This document shows, piece by piece, positions 1-8,602 of a stretch of DNA of 53,773 nt (position 1 is the stretch's first letter; every line of letters begins with the position of its first letter). Origin of the DNA: JAXGZG01 sp050952065 (GTDB lineage: Bacteria > Bacillota > Sulfobacillia > Fermentithermobacillales > Fermentithermobacillaceae). Both the position numbers and the translations under genes were made by a program. The notes below the pieces were generated by a model. The model did no database searches. It was given only the letters and a program-made list of their open reading frames with translations, and was not told the origin of the DNA. The stretch lies in NCBI GenBank assembly GCA_050952065.1, contig JBMNKF010000004.1, positions 1-53,773 on the forward strand. Direction: 5' to 3'.

Positions 1-1182
1 CCGCAGAATCGGTCCCAAAATCGTGATCGCCAAAAACCCTACGATGACTCCAACTATCGCGATGAGGATGGGTTCCACCAAGGAAGACAAGGAACTTAGC
101 ATCCGGTTGACTTCGCCCTCATAGAAGCTCGCGGCCTTTGAGACCATCTCCGGAAGAGTCCCGCTGGATTCCCCCGCCGCCGCAAGTTCGCAGAAAAGCG
201 CCGGAAAGACCCCTGTCTTGCGCATGGAGTCACCAATTCTTCCTCCCCTCTCAACCTCCTTCCGAATATCGGACGACGCTTTTATGTAGAGCGCCGAGCC
301 GGTAGCCTGACCCGAGTATTCAAGAGCGGGCAGGACCCTCGCGCCGCTCTCAAGAAGCGTCGCAAATGTCTTCCCGAACCTGACCAGATAGGAATTCCTA
401 AGGATGCGTCCCCAGCCCGGAATTTTGAGCGCTATCCTCTCGCTAAATCCCTCGGTGTCTTCCTTCTTCAGGAGCCGCCTGGCGATGACAAAAGCCAGGA
501 TCAGCCCGCACAATATCCATAACCAGTTGGCTCTCATGAAGTTGGACAGGCCAAGAAGCATGATGGTGGACCGTGGCAGGTTCTCGGTTCCCAGCATGTC
601 GGAAAACGCGGGGATGACGAAAAACAGCATCAGCAGAATGACCGCCACCACGACGACCATCACGAAAGCCGGGTAAATCATGGCGGACTTGACCTTGGAG
701 TCGAAATCGTGGGACTTAAGCGCTTGCTCTCCTATGTAGGTTAGGGATTCAGCCAAGGTGCCCGACGCTTCAGCGGCCTCGATGGCTTGAACTTCCCACT
801 CGTCAAAGAGTGCCTTGTGCGCCGACACGGCTTGGCTAAAGGACATTCCCTGTTCCAAGCTCTCTGCCGAAGCCCGGATAGGAGCGCCGACTCCCTTTGG
901 CGCCTCGGACGCCAATCGTTCCAAGGCCGTCTTTAGAGGTATACCGGCCTTCAGGAACGCTCCCAGTTCCATCATGGCCATCCCTTTGTCTACCTTGCTT
1001 ACGGTAGAACGCCGGAAGAAGCCGCCGAAAAGTTCTCCAGAACCTGTCTTTTTCACGGAGGTGACCAGCAAACCTTGCCGGTTCATATCCTGAAGGAACA
1101 GGGCCATGTCATCTATCTCAACCTTATCGGTAACCCGGGCTCCCGTCTCTTTATTGATGGCCCGGTATTCATATAGAGCCAA
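1..1182 (-). CDS. pilC: Type IV pilus / type II secretion platform protein PilC (GspF family), 3' end cut by window
   Basis: Polytopic membrane platform protein that couples the PilB/PilT motors to pilus assembly. The frame is open from 1182 to the window edge (394 codons); the family is about 400 residues, so only a short C-terminal tail is missing. The translation starts near YEYRAINKETGARV, as PilC/GspF proteins do, and has hydrophobic segments MIYPAFVMVVVVAVILLM, NWLWILCGLILAFVIA and VEPILIAIVGVIVGFLA, with the two repeated GspF cytoplasmic domains around them. I chose the TTG at 1182 because an in-frame TGA lies shortly upstream, no ATG or GTG is available between, and a G-rich stretch precedes it. 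It follows pilB by 79 bp in the same direction, so pilT-pilB-pilC is one operon. Family assignment is firm, the exact start less so. Confidence 0.93.
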   Translation of the reverse strand, partial: MALYEYRAINKETGARVTDKVEIDDMALFLQDMNRQGLLVTSVKKTGSGELFGGFFRRSTVSKVDKGMAMMELGAFLKAGIPLKTALERLASEAPKGVGAPIRASAESLEQGMSFSQAVSAHKALFDEWEVQAIEAAEASGTLAESLTYIGEQALKSHDFDSKVKSAMIYPAFVMVVVVAVILLMLFFVIPAFSDMLGTENLPRSTIMLLGLSNFMRANWLWILCGLILAFVIARRLLKKEDTEGFSERIALKIPGWGRILRNSYLVRFGKTFATLLESGARVLPALEYSGQATGSALYIKASSDIRKEVERGGRIGDSMRKTGVFPALFCELAAAGESSGTLPEMVSKAASFYEGEVNRMLSSLSSLVEPILIAIVGVIVGFLAITILGPILR

Positions 1183-1261
1183 CCCTATCCCCCGCTTCTC
1201 CGCTTGTGCTATCGTTCTTCCGAAAAATAGCAGATCCTTCGTGTGGAGTCAACTTCATGAA

Positions 1262-2995
1262 TTAGTCTTGTCCGGTCCTAAAAACACTGAGAACTTCGTC
1301 CCAGGTGGTTAACCCTTCTATTACCTTGCGTGCCCCGTCGGCCAGAAGCCCTTCGTGACGTTTTGCGGGGTTAAGCATGGGATCCGACTTTGGATCGCCT
1401 GACTCCAAGTAACGTCGCCGAAAATCATCGTTAACAAGTATCACTTCGGATATTGCCGTCCTCCGTTTATAGGCTCTGTCCGGACACCCTACACAAGGCC
1501 TGGTAGTCGCGACCACTGAGACATTCTCACCGTCCGGAATTCCCGCCACCGCCGCCACCTCGTGGATGACCTTTTCCGGAGCCGTTTCGGTGTACTTGCA
1601 CCAAGGGCAGATAGTTCTAACAAGTCTTTGGCTGAACATGGCCACAATTGACGTGAGAGCCAGGTACTTGTTTACTCCCATTTCCTCCAGTCTGGTCATG
1701 ACCGAAAGAGCATCGTTGGCGTGAATAGTTGTTAGAACAAGGTGGCCGGTGAGAGCCGCGCGGAAAGCCATCTCGGCTGTCTCCGTGTCGCGAATCTCTC
1801 CCACCATAATCACGTCAGGGTCTTGACGCAGAATGTGCCTGATAACCGTGGCGAAGTTGAGCCCCGCCTTGGTGTTCACCTGGGTGTGGTTGACACCCGG
1901 GATTATGTATTCCACAGGATCTTCCACGGTAACTATGTTCTTACCGGGAGCGTTCACCACGTTTAAGGCCGTAGCCAAAGTGGTTGACTTTCCGCTTCCG
2001 GTCGGCCCCCCGACAACGATCAGGCCATGAGGGAGAGCCAACGCTTTGCCCAACTGTTCCATTACATTGGGTGACAGCCCCAGACGACCGAAGTCCAAGT
2101 GTTCGGTGGTCTGCTCCAAGAGGCGCACCACAGCCTTCTCGCCGAAAACCGTGGGAAGGGTGGATAACCGAAGGTCATATCTCCTGTTATCGATTATTGT
2201 CGAAAACCGACCGTCAAGTGGCAGCCTCTTCTCGGCAACATCCATCCCGCCAAGAACCTTCAGGCGGGTGATGATAGCTTCGTGATGCATCCTTGGAGAG
2301 TCGCCCGCAGACTCCAACACGCCGTCTATCCTGAATCTCACTTTGGTCTTATCGGGAAAGGGCTCGATGTGGATGTCCGACGCGCCCCGCCGCGCAGCCT
2401 CGAACAAGAGGTTGTCGACCATGGCCACCGCGGGAGAGTCGTCTAGCCGGCTCTCGCCCGACTGAGCCTGGTACACACCGGCTTCCTGCGTAGTAAACTC
2501 GGCGACTCTCTGGCTACCCGGTTCTTTGGAACCCTCCGCATCGGGAATCTCGTAGTAGCGCCGCATCGCTTGGTCTATGTCTTCCGGCACAGCCAAGTGC
2601 GGGAACACCCGGTAGCCCGTCTTTGCGCGAATGGCTTCCAAGCGGTTAAGGTCAGCGGGATTCTCCACTGCCACGTCCAAGGTAGTGCCCCGTATGAAAA
2701 GTGGGATAGCCCTGAAAGCCTTGGCCTCAGCCGCTGTAAACAGCTTAATGGCCTCTGGGTCAGGCGTTGTGGTCCTCAGATCACAAAAAGGTGCCTGAAG
2801 CTGCTTAGCCAGAGCTCGGTAAAACTGAGCAGCCGAGACTGCGCCCATGCTTATGAGGATTTCCCCTAAGCGCCCACCGGACTGCTTCTGTAACTCAATT
2901 GCCCTGGCCAAAACCCGTTCGGATATAAGGCCCTCATTCAGAAGGATGGCGCCTATCCGGCCTCCATGTTCTCCTCCACCGACGGGTCTACTCAC
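1262..2995 (-). CDS. pilB: Type IV pilus extension ATPase PilB (GspE family)
   Basis: Cytoplasmic hexameric ATPase that powers pilus polymerisation. The N-terminal part (about residues 1-150) is a MshEN/GspE-N type domain (GRIGAILLNEGLISE). The ATPase core shows Walker A GGPTGSGKST, the Asp/Walker B region PDVIMVGEIRDTETAE and the His box TGHLVLTTIHAND. The tetracysteine zinc site of PilB/GspE is present as CPWCKYTE and CVGCPDRAYKRR. About 577 residues, normal for the family. An ATG at 3010 is in frame, but the GTG at 2995 has a better ribosome binding site (GAGGTGG, 6 nt away) and begins with SRPVGGGEHGG; that start nearly abuts the pilT stop (2988-2990, overlapping by a few bases), indicating translational coupling. 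Function is well supported by motifs. Confidence 0.93.
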   Translation of the reverse strand: MSRPVGGGEHGGRIGAILLNEGLISERVLARAIELQKQSGGRLGEILISMGAVSAAQFYRALAKQLQAPFCDLRTTTPDPEAIKLFTAAEAKAFRAIPLFIRGTTLDVAVENPADLNRLEAIRAKTGYRVFPHLAVPEDIDQAMRRYYEIPDAEGSKEPGSQRVAEFTTQEAGVYQAQSGESRLDDSPAVAMVDNLLFEAARRGASDIHIEPFPDKTKVRFRIDGVLESAGDSPRMHHEAIITRLKVLGGMDVAEKRLPLDGRFSTIIDNRRYDLRLSTLPTVFGEKAVVRLLEQTTEHLDFGRLGLSPNVMEQLGKALALPHGLIVVGGPTGSGKSTTLATALNVVNAPGKNIVTVEDPVEYIIPGVNHTQVNTKAGLNFATVIRHILRQDPDVIMVGEIRDTETAEMAFRAALTGHLVLTTIHANDALSVMTRLEEMGVNKYLALTSIVAMFSQRLVRTICPWCKYTETAPEKVIHEVAAVAGIPDGENVSVVATTRPCVGCPDRAYKRRTAISEVILVNDDFRRRYLESGDPKSDPMLNPAKRHEGLLADGARKVIEGLTTWDEVLSVFRTGQD

Positions 2996-4040
2996 CGGTT
3001 TCCACCTCATCGAGTACGTCGTCGGCGGACACTATTCCTTGAGAAACCAACTTCTGAATGTGTTTAGACATGGTGATCATTCCGGCTTTCTGCCCCGCTT
3101 CGATGGCTGAGTTGATCTGCTGGTACTCGCCCCTTCTAATCAAGTTCCTTACGCCTGGCAAGGCAACCAGAAGTTCGTAGGCAAGTACCCTGCGGTTCTT
3201 ATCTCGTGTGGGCAGCAAGCGCTGGACGAACACCCCATTAAGGGCTCTGGACAGTGAGTGTCTGGCAAGCTCCTGCCGCCCGGTGGGGAACAAGTCCACC
3301 AAGCGGTCCAAGGCCCTCGCCGCCGATGGCGTATGCATAGTGGCTATGACTAGGTGCCCGGTTTCTGATGCCACAAGGGTAGCTTCCGCAGACGCGGGAT
3401 CCCTCAACTCTCCCAGGACGATTATGTCAGGGTCTTCTCTTAAGGCGTCAACAAGTCCCTGGTAGAAAGACTCGCAGTCCAAGCCCACTTCTTTCTGGGT
3501 GACTATCCCATTGTAGTGGGGGAACGTGTACTCGATGGGGTCTTCTATGGTAATGACCCGCAACCCACGATTGTCCAAAGCGTGGCGGACCAGGGCCGCC
3601 AAGGTGGTCGACTTCCCCGACCCGACGGGGCCGGTAACCAATATGAGGCCACGTCGGCTACATAATTCCACCAAGGTATCGGGAATTCCCAGTTCAACAG
3701 CCGCGGGGATCTGGCTGGCTATAAGCCTCATGCTAACGCCCAAGTTTCCTCTTTCGTGGAAGATGTGAACCCTCATTCTGCCGATACCTTCCACTTCACA
3801 ACCGAAGTCAAAGGCGTACTCTTTATCCTGCACTTCTTTCCTGGTGATTTCCGGCCGGGTCGTGCGCTTGGCCAGGAACTCTATGGCTTCGCTCACCGTC
3901 TCCTCGGTGACCGGCGGCAAGCCCGACGGGATCAGCCTACCCGCTATCCTTAGGGTCGGCGACGCCCCCCTGATCATGTGAATATCCGATACGCCTTCTC
4001 GGAAAGCGCGCCCTACGAGGCCCAGCATATCTATGGGCAT
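2988..4040 (-). CDS. pilT: Twitching motility / pilus retraction ATPase PilT
   Basis: Retraction motor of type IV pili. Walker A is VTGPVGSGKSTTLAAL, the Walker B region EDPDIIVLGELRDPASAE, the His box TGHLVIATMHTPSAA, followed by the PilT-typical DRLVDLFP. The C-terminal region has INSAIEAGQKAGMITM, diagnostic of PilT rather than PilB, and there is no tetracysteine zinc motif. 350 residues, the usual size. The ATG at 4040 follows a run of G residues (GGGGGG) about 9 nt upstream. First gene of the pilT-pilB-pilC operon; its stop overlaps the pilB start. No pilin or pre-pilin peptidase gene lies in the window. Confidence 0.94.
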   Translation of the reverse strand: MPIDMLGLVGRAFREGVSDIHMIRGASPTLRIAGRLIPSGLPPVTEETVSEAIEFLAKRTTRPEITRKEVQDKEYAFDFGCEVEGIGRMRVHIFHERGNLGVSMRLIASQIPAAVELGIPDTLVELCSRRGLILVTGPVGSGKSTTLAALVRHALDNRGLRVITIEDPIEYTFPHYNGIVTQKEVGLDCESFYQGLVDALREDPDIIVLGELRDPASAEATLVASETGHLVIATMHTPSAARALDRLVDLFPTGRQELARHSLSRALNGVFVQRLLPTRDKNRRVLAYELLVALPGVRNLIRRGEYQQINSAIEAGQKAGMITMSKHIQKLVSQGIVSADDVLDEVETGE

Positions 4041-4305
4041 TGGATACGTCCCCCCGGTTCTATCTGTCTACAGCGGGTTAATTGCGGGCGATGCCGATTC
4101 ATATGACTTGTCCAGAGCGTTGTTGACAGTGCTATTATCGGTCTGTCCTCGAACAAAGTAAATAGTTGTCTACGGAATCTTATCTTCGGTATATTGCGAA
4201 AACTGGCCAAATCCTGCTCTACGCCCTGCCCGATTGGTCTTCTGCATAATGGAGCCCGACGAACACCCGCAAGAGCAAGAATCAACGAGTGTACCTCGTT
4301 AGAAA
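4041..4305. other. Spacer between pilT and nrdJ
   Basis: About 320 bp separate pilT from nrdJ, both on the minus strand; apart from the nrdJ terminator hairpin the stretch shows no convincing gene. A 99-codon minus-strand frame crosses it but has arginine-rich, low-complexity content, no family resemblance and no ribosome binding site, so it was not called. The pil promoter must lie here, but I see no clear -35/-10 pair. Confidence 0.4.
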
Positions 4306-4335
4306 GGGAGATGCGCGCACACACACGCATCTCCC
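4306..4335 (-). terminator. Hairpin terminator behind nrdJ
   Basis: Arms GGGAGATGCG (4306-4315) and CGCATCTCCC (4326-4335) pair perfectly over 10 bp with a 10-nt loop. On the minus strand the hairpin is followed by TTTCT, a short T-run. It lies 24 bp past the nrdJ stop, as expected for its terminator. Confidence 0.7.
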
Positions 4336-4359
4336 GATATTAGTCTTGACTGCCCCAAC

Positions 4360-6822
4360 TCAGCACTCGCTGTATCCACAAGCCAAACACTTCATGCAGC
4401 CCTCAACGTGAACCACGTTCCAGGTTCCGCACGAGGGGCACAAACCGAAACGCTTGCCGGGGACAAGAGGCAAGGTGTCCTGCACAGGGCCCAACTCTTC
4501 GTGGAAAGACTCCGATTCCACAGGGCCCGTACGGAGATACTCGTCAAGGAACTGCCCGATAGCGTCGGGAACCGATCTCACCCTATTGGGCCCGAAACCG
4601 ATGCTGCGAGAACCGCCGATCCCCAGCAGCTGGTCTGCGACTTCCTGGGGATCAACCCCCGATCGCAGCGTTATGGAAACCAACCGGGCAATAGCCTCGG
4701 TAAAAGCCGATATGTCACTCCCCGCCTTGCCTATCTGGGCAAACAGTTCAACCGGGTGCCCTTCCAAGGTGTTCAGGGTGAGGAACAGCTTGCCCACCGG
4801 GGTTTCTTTTGCAGCGGTGAACCCATCCAAGCGGGAAGGCCTTTCTATTGGGCGAACCCTGCCCCACACGCCGTTGACCTTGGTGGGCCCGGCACCTTCC
4901 GGCTGAATGAAAGCCTGAGCCCCGGCGCCTTGCGAGACGACCTGGCCATCTTGCTCCCTAGTACCTGCTCCCACGGTCAGAACCTGCTCGTCCCTGCTCC
5001 CATCGCGATAAACCGTGACACCCTTGCAGCCCAGTCTGTTGGCCAACAGAAAGACTTGCTTCACGTCTTCTCTGGTTGCTTCGTGAGGGAAGTTGACCGT
5101 CTTAGACACGGCGTTGTGGGTGCTCTTCTGAAACGCCGCTTGCATCTTGATGTGCCACTCCGGCGTGATCTCATGTGCCGTCACAAACACTTTGCGGACT
5201 TCGTCGGGAACGCCATCAACGCCATCGGTGACGCCCTCTAAGGAGCCGTGAAGCGCAATCTTCTCCATGAGTCTGTCGCTATAGAACCCCAGGGCTTTGG
5301 CAGCTTTCTCGAAGCGGGGATTAACTTCGACCAGATCCTTCTTGTCCAGTACGTGCCTGGTGAAAGCGATGCTGAACAGAGGCTCGATCCCCGAAGATGC
5401 CCCGCATATGATGCTGATGGTGCCCGTCGGCGCGATTGTAGTGGTTGTAGCGTTACGGACCCTAATACCTTGGGAGGGGTAAACACTCTTGTCGTAATTG
5501 GGGAAAACGCCTCTGACCTCTGCCAACTCACAAGATGCTTTAATCGACTCCTTATGTATGAACTCCATGACTTGCGCCGCTAGGTCTAAGGCTTCTTGGG
5601 AGTTGTAAGGAATCTTCAAATCCAGGAGCATGTCGGCCCACCCCATGATACCCAGGCCGATCTTGCGATTGCCCCTTGCCATCTTGTCGATTTCAACCAG
5701 GGGATACCTGTTTGCGTCGATCAGGTTGTCTAGAAAATGTACGCCCACGCGCACGGCCGAGGCCAGCCCATCCCAGTCAATAGCTTTCTTTGGATCCTTT
5801 GGGGCAGTCCCGCGACTTCCCCACAGGGATTTGGTGAACTTGCCCAAGTTCACAGACCCAAGGCAACAGGCTTCGAAGGGCAAAAGCGGCTGCTCACCGC
5901 AGGGATTCGTGCTCTCGATCTCCCCCAGTTCAGGGGTAGGGTTATCGGCGTTGAGACGATCTAGGAAAATGATGCCCGGCTCGCCGTTCTTCCAGGCCTG
6001 ATCCACTATGAGTTCGAACACCTCTCGGGCATCCAGTTGCCCAGTTGTTTCGCCGTTGCGGGGATTGACCAAGTCATAACTGGTCCCTTTCTCTACCGCC
6101 TCCATAAACTTGGACGTGATGCCCACCGAGATGTTGAAATTGGTGAGTTCCTTGTTGTCTGTCTTGCAGGTTATGAACTCGAGAATGTCGGGGTGGTCCA
6201 CCCGGAGGATGCCCATGTTGGCGCCGCGCCGGACTCCCCCCTGTTTGACGGCCTCTGTGGCCGCGTTGAACACCTTCATGAATGAGACCGGACCCGATGC
6301 CACTCCCCCAGTGGAGCGCACCATATCGTTCTTGGGCCGCAATCTGCTGAAACTGAAACCGGTGCCGCCTCCCGATTGGTGGATCAAGGCGGCGTACTTC
6401 AACGAATCGAAAATGCTGACCATATTGTCTTCCACGGGCAACACAAAACATGCCGACAACTGCTGCAAATCGCGCCCGGCGTTCATGAGTGCTGGGGAAT
6501 TCGGCATGAACTCTCCTCTGACCATGTGGTGATAGAACTCGTCAGCGGTAGCCTTCAGCGAGTCTACGCTGGACTCAACCACTGACTTCACCTCATCCCA
6601 AGTGGCCTTAACCTGACCCTCCGCCGCCAGTCTGCCGTAGGCCATCTTGAGTGCAGCCCAATCCCACTGCGAAACCTCAAACTTGTGTTTGTGTTCATTG
6701 CGCCATTTGTTGCCCGGGGATGTTCGCTTGGTCCTGGCCTTTGGGTCTCCCGGGGCTTCCATGTCTTCCGGGGCCTCCCGGAGCTTCGCCTTGGGCCGAT
6801 ATGCCAGGATAGTACAATACAT
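4360..6822 (-). CDS. nrdJ: Adenosylcobalamin-dependent (class II) ribonucleotide reductase, main part; N-terminus is in another frame
   Basis: Reduces ribonucleotides to deoxyribonucleotides using a B12-derived thiyl radical, independent of oxygen. The substrate-binding region reads MPNSPALMNAGRDLQQLSAC, followed by HQSGGGTGFSFSRLRP and the active-site NPCGEQPLLPFEACCLG. The C-terminus is the redox/zinc tail CPSCGTWNV...GCMKCLACGYSEC seen in NrdJ. 820 codons from the ATG at 6822, but that ATG has no ribosome binding site and the first residues (MYCTILAYRPK) do not resemble the family start. The normal start (NALAVLEKRYLRKD) is encoded just upstream in the frame one base earlier (see 6695-6979). 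One extra base, or two missing, near 6795-6822 would explain this. It may be a sequencing error, a real mutation or recoding. nrdR next door fits as its regulator. Confidence 0.9.
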   Translation of the reverse strand: MYCTILAYRPKAKLREAPEDMEAPGDPKARTKRTSPGNKWRNEHKHKFEVSQWDWAALKMAYGRLAAEGQVKATWDEVKSVVESSVDSLKATADEFYHHMVRGEFMPNSPALMNAGRDLQQLSACFVLPVEDNMVSIFDSLKYAALIHQSGGGTGFSFSRLRPKNDMVRSTGGVASGPVSFMKVFNAATEAVKQGGVRRGANMGILRVDHPDILEFITCKTDNKELTNFNISVGITSKFMEAVEKGTSYDLVNPRNGETTGQLDAREVFELIVDQAWKNGEPGIIFLDRLNADNPTPELGEIESTNPCGEQPLLPFEACCLGSVNLGKFTKSLWGSRGTAPKDPKKAIDWDGLASAVRVGVHFLDNLIDANRYPLVEIDKMARGNRKIGLGIMGWADMLLDLKIPYNSQEALDLAAQVMEFIHKESIKASCELAEVRGVFPNYDKSVYPSQGIRVRNATTTTIAPTGTISIICGASSGIEPLFSIAFTRHVLDKKDLVEVNPRFEKAAKALGFYSDRLMEKIALHGSLEGVTDGVDGVPDEVRKVFVTAHEITPEWHIKMQAAFQKSTHNAVSKTVNFPHEATREDVKQVFLLANRLGCKGVTVYRDGSRDEQVLTVGAGTREQDGQVVSQGAGAQAFIQPEGAGPTKVNGVWGRVRPIERPSRLDGFTAAKETPVGKLFLTLNTLEGHPVELFAQIGKAGSDISAFTEAIARLVSITLRSGVDPQEVADQLLGIGGSRSIGFGPNRVRSVPDAIGQFLDEYLRTGPVESESFHEELGPVQDTLPLVPGKRFGLCPSCGTWNVVHVEGCMKCLACGYSEC

Positions 6823-6979
6823 CCATCAACGCGATGTTCTTGGCCACTCGCCAAAACATCTCGTAGGCCGTCTCTATGACTTTCCCCGATCCATCCTTGC
6901 GAAGATAGCGCTTCTCAAGAACAGCCAGAGCGTTGTCAGTAAACCCTGCCTTCTCGGGACTCCCGATACCTTCAGACAA
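6695..6979 (-). pseudogene. nrdJ: N-terminal segment of nrdJ, displaced by a frameshift
   Basis: This frame encodes NALAVLEKRYLRKDGSGK and VIETAYEMFWRVAKNIALMD, the typical N-terminal domain of class II ribonucleotide reductase, then loses similarity after DVLYYPG and runs out of frame to a stop at 6695. The neighbouring frame takes over with YRPKAKLREAP at about 6795. The TTG at 6979 is the best start: GGGAGG lies 7 nt upstream; no other candidate has such a site. The strong ribosome binding site on this piece, and its absence at the 6822 ATG, shows that the two pieces belong to one gene. The residues after the break lie next to GGCCC and GGGG runs, which are error-prone in some sequencing methods. 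Confidence 0.8.
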
Positions 6980-7008
6980 CTTGATTCCTCCCACCGAACG
7001 TCTCGCGT

Positions 7009-7170
7009 ATCTCTGTTACTCTCTGTGTTACTCCGCTCTTTCCGGGAGTGCTCTACCGGATCTCTCTTTTTCTGCCAGTACCCTCTATCGGTGCTCTCTG
7101 TCGCGGGGTTCTACCTGAGCCCGCTGCACGGCTCACCTGAACCTGTAGCGAGCTTCACCTGTACCCGCCG
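7009..7170. repeat. Degenerate short tandem repeat array between nrdJ and nrdR
   Basis: The spacer is a run of related words with a period of roughly 12 bp, for example TCTCTGTTACTC, TCTGTGTTACTC and later CTCTATCGGTGC and CTCTCTGTCGCG. Copies are poor, so the period was judged by eye. Similar but clearer arrays occur at 12600-12695, 13175-13210 and 28594-28690. I looked for a B12 riboswitch ahead of nrdJ here and saw none. Confidence 0.4.
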
Positions 7171-7231
7171 CATTGTCCACCCCTTCGCCTCGTAGATCGC
7201 CAAGATCGGGCGGTAGCCCCAGGCTATGGGA

Positions 7232-7807
7232 TCAGCGCTCTCCGTCATCAGGTTCGCCGCCCATTTCTTGCCGGTTCGCCACGCGCTGTTGGGAGCCTGA
7301 GTCGGCTTCTCCCTCAGCCGGATTCGCCCCCTTGTACTCCTTGGGCTCCCCACTCTTTGCCGAGAGGATTCTCTGGACTTCTTCCAAGAACCCGTCCAAA
7401 TCTCGAAACTCCCTGTATACCGAGGCAAACCGGACGTAGGCCACTTCATCTATGTGACGTAGTTCGTCCATGACCATCTCGCCTATCTCGCTTGAGGACA
7501 CTTCGCCTGTGCCTAGTTCTCGAAGGGCTTTTTCTATGCCGGTGACGGCATCCTCAAGAACCTCCAACGATATGGGCCGCTTTTCGCACGCTCTAAGCAT
7601 CCCCGACAGGATTTTCTGCCGGGAGAAGGCCTCTCGACGCCCATCTTTCTTTATGATCACCAAAGGAGTTTCTTCGACCCGTTCGTAGGTGGTGAAGCGA
7701 CGCTCGCAGCGTGGACATTCTCTGCGCCGGCGGATAGCCGACACATCGTCGGTAGGCCTCGACTCAAGCACTCTTGAGTCAAGATGGCCGCAGAAAGGGC
7801 ACTTCAC
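7232..7807 (-). CDS. nrdR: Transcriptional repressor NrdR
   Basis: Zinc-ribbon plus ATP-cone repressor of ribonucleotide reductase genes; it senses dATP/ATP. The zinc ribbon is KCPFCGHLDSRVLESRP with a second pair in ECPRCERRFTTYER; the ATP-cone includes VIIKKDGRREAFSRQKI and VAYVRFASVYREFRDLD. The GTG at 7807 gives VKCPFCGH, the exact family start, with AGGGTGG about 10 nt upstream; a longer in-frame start exists but adds a non-conserved leader. After about residue 150 a hydrophilic tail of about 40 residues, rich in Gly, Glu and Gln, extends beyond the usual length. It lies directly upstream of nrdJ on the same strand, the expected regulatory pairing. No clear NrdR box was recognised. Confidence 0.93.
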   Translation of the reverse strand: MKCPFCGHLDSRVLESRPTDDVSAIRRRRECPRCERRFTTYERVEETPLVIIKKDGRREAFSRQKILSGMLRACEKRPISLEVLEDAVTGIEKALRELGTGEVSSSEIGEMVMDELRHIDEVAYVRFASVYREFRDLDGFLEEVQRILSAKSGEPKEYKGANPAEGEADSGSQQRVANRQEMGGEPDDGER

Positions 7808-7882
7808 AGGCAGATGCCACCCTAAAGAGAGAATACGCACATTTGTGTGCGCTATATCTAGGTATGGTCTATCTCTTCTACG

Positions 7883-8317
7883 CTACATCTGCTTTTCCTT
7901 GTGGATTACGTGCAATTTTTCATAGGCGCGTGAAATAAACTTCTCTCTTTGAACGACGAAGCGTTCGTGGGTTCCCTCACCGATCTTGTCCACTCCGTCG
8001 GTGGCTTCAACCTGGAAAATCAATCGACGCCCGTCGATGCCCGTCAATTTGGCTGTGGCCGTGACGGTGAGCCCTTTAGGTGTCGGCGCAAGATGGCGTA
8101 TGTTGACGACGGAACCGACAGTGGTCTCCCCAGGCTCTAGGTAGTCTTCGAGACATGCGGCTGCGGCTTCTTCCATCAGAAGGACTAGGTTTGGCGTGGC
8201 AAAAACCTCAACTCGGCCGCTTCCAGTGTGGGATGCCAAAGTGTCATCGGTAACGAGTCTCGTCAGGGAGCCCGTGATTCCAATGTTCATGCTCTTCATA
8301 GGGCAGGATCCGGGCAA
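7883..8317 (-). CDS. Hot-dog fold acyl-CoA thioesterase (fluoroacetyl-CoA thioesterase FlK-like)
   Basis: Predicted cytoplasmic hydrolase of acyl-CoA thioesters. The protein (about 140 residues, single hot-dog domain) shows LVLLMEEAAAACLEDYL, the central helix of FlK-type thioesterases with the Glu used in catalysis, then VGSVVNIRHLAPTPKG and GEGTHERFVVQREKF at the end, all typical of this family. The true substrate is unknown; such genes are widespread in anaerobes and the fluoroacetyl name should not be taken literally. Start: TTG at 8317 follows GGAGG by only 4 nt; ATG codons six and nine codons later are alternatives. It is upstream of nrdR in the same direction, with a gap of about 75 bp. 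Confidence 0.82.
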   Translation of the reverse strand: MPGSCPMKSMNIGITGSLTRLVTDDTLASHTGSGRVEVFATPNLVLLMEEAAAACLEDYLEPGETTVGSVVNIRHLAPTPKGLTVTATAKLTGIDGRRLIFQVEATDGVDKIGEGTHERFVVQREKFISRAYEKLHVIHKEKQM

Positions 8318-8401
8318 TTGGCCTCCGGATCCTCTTCACCTCCAAAGTTTTGTGTGCACGCGGGTGGAGCCACCGAATGCCGTGCAGCGCCCATCTGCCC
8401 G

Positions 8402-8430
8402 CGGCACCCCTTTTCCCGCGGTGCCGTTTT
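8402..8430. terminator. Possible hairpin in the spacer downstream of the OsmC gene
   Basis: CGGCACC (8402-8408) pairs with GGTGCCG (8420-8426); the T-run TTTT follows on the plus strand, not on the minus strand where the neighbouring genes are read. The remainder of this 285-bp spacer (8318-8602) is C/G-rich with recurring CTGC words. Role uncertain. Confidence 0.3.
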
Positions 8431-8602
8431 CCTGCAAGCGCCCGTGCGGGCGGGCGGAGCCCCCGCTAACCGGCCTGACCGCTGCATGGTCCAACTGCTG
8501 CCTGGCCTTGTTGCTCCCTGGACGGGCTGCTGCCTTGTCTGAGTGCTGCATAGCCGCTCTGTTACGTGATCTCCCTGTTATCTAGCCAATTAGTCCTGTC
8601 AG

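Noticed and set aside
4125..4160. TTGACA-like promoter on the plus strand
   Set aside because: No plus-strand gene follows for five kilobases and the -10 element is poor.
4031..4330. Minus-strand 99-codon frame upstream of pilT
   Set aside because: Basic, unconserved composition, overlaps the nrdJ terminator hairpin and the pilT start.
6980..7231. Cobalamin riboswitch ahead of the B12-dependent reductase
   Set aside because: No recognisable B12 box or conserved core; the sequence is degenerate repeat DNA.
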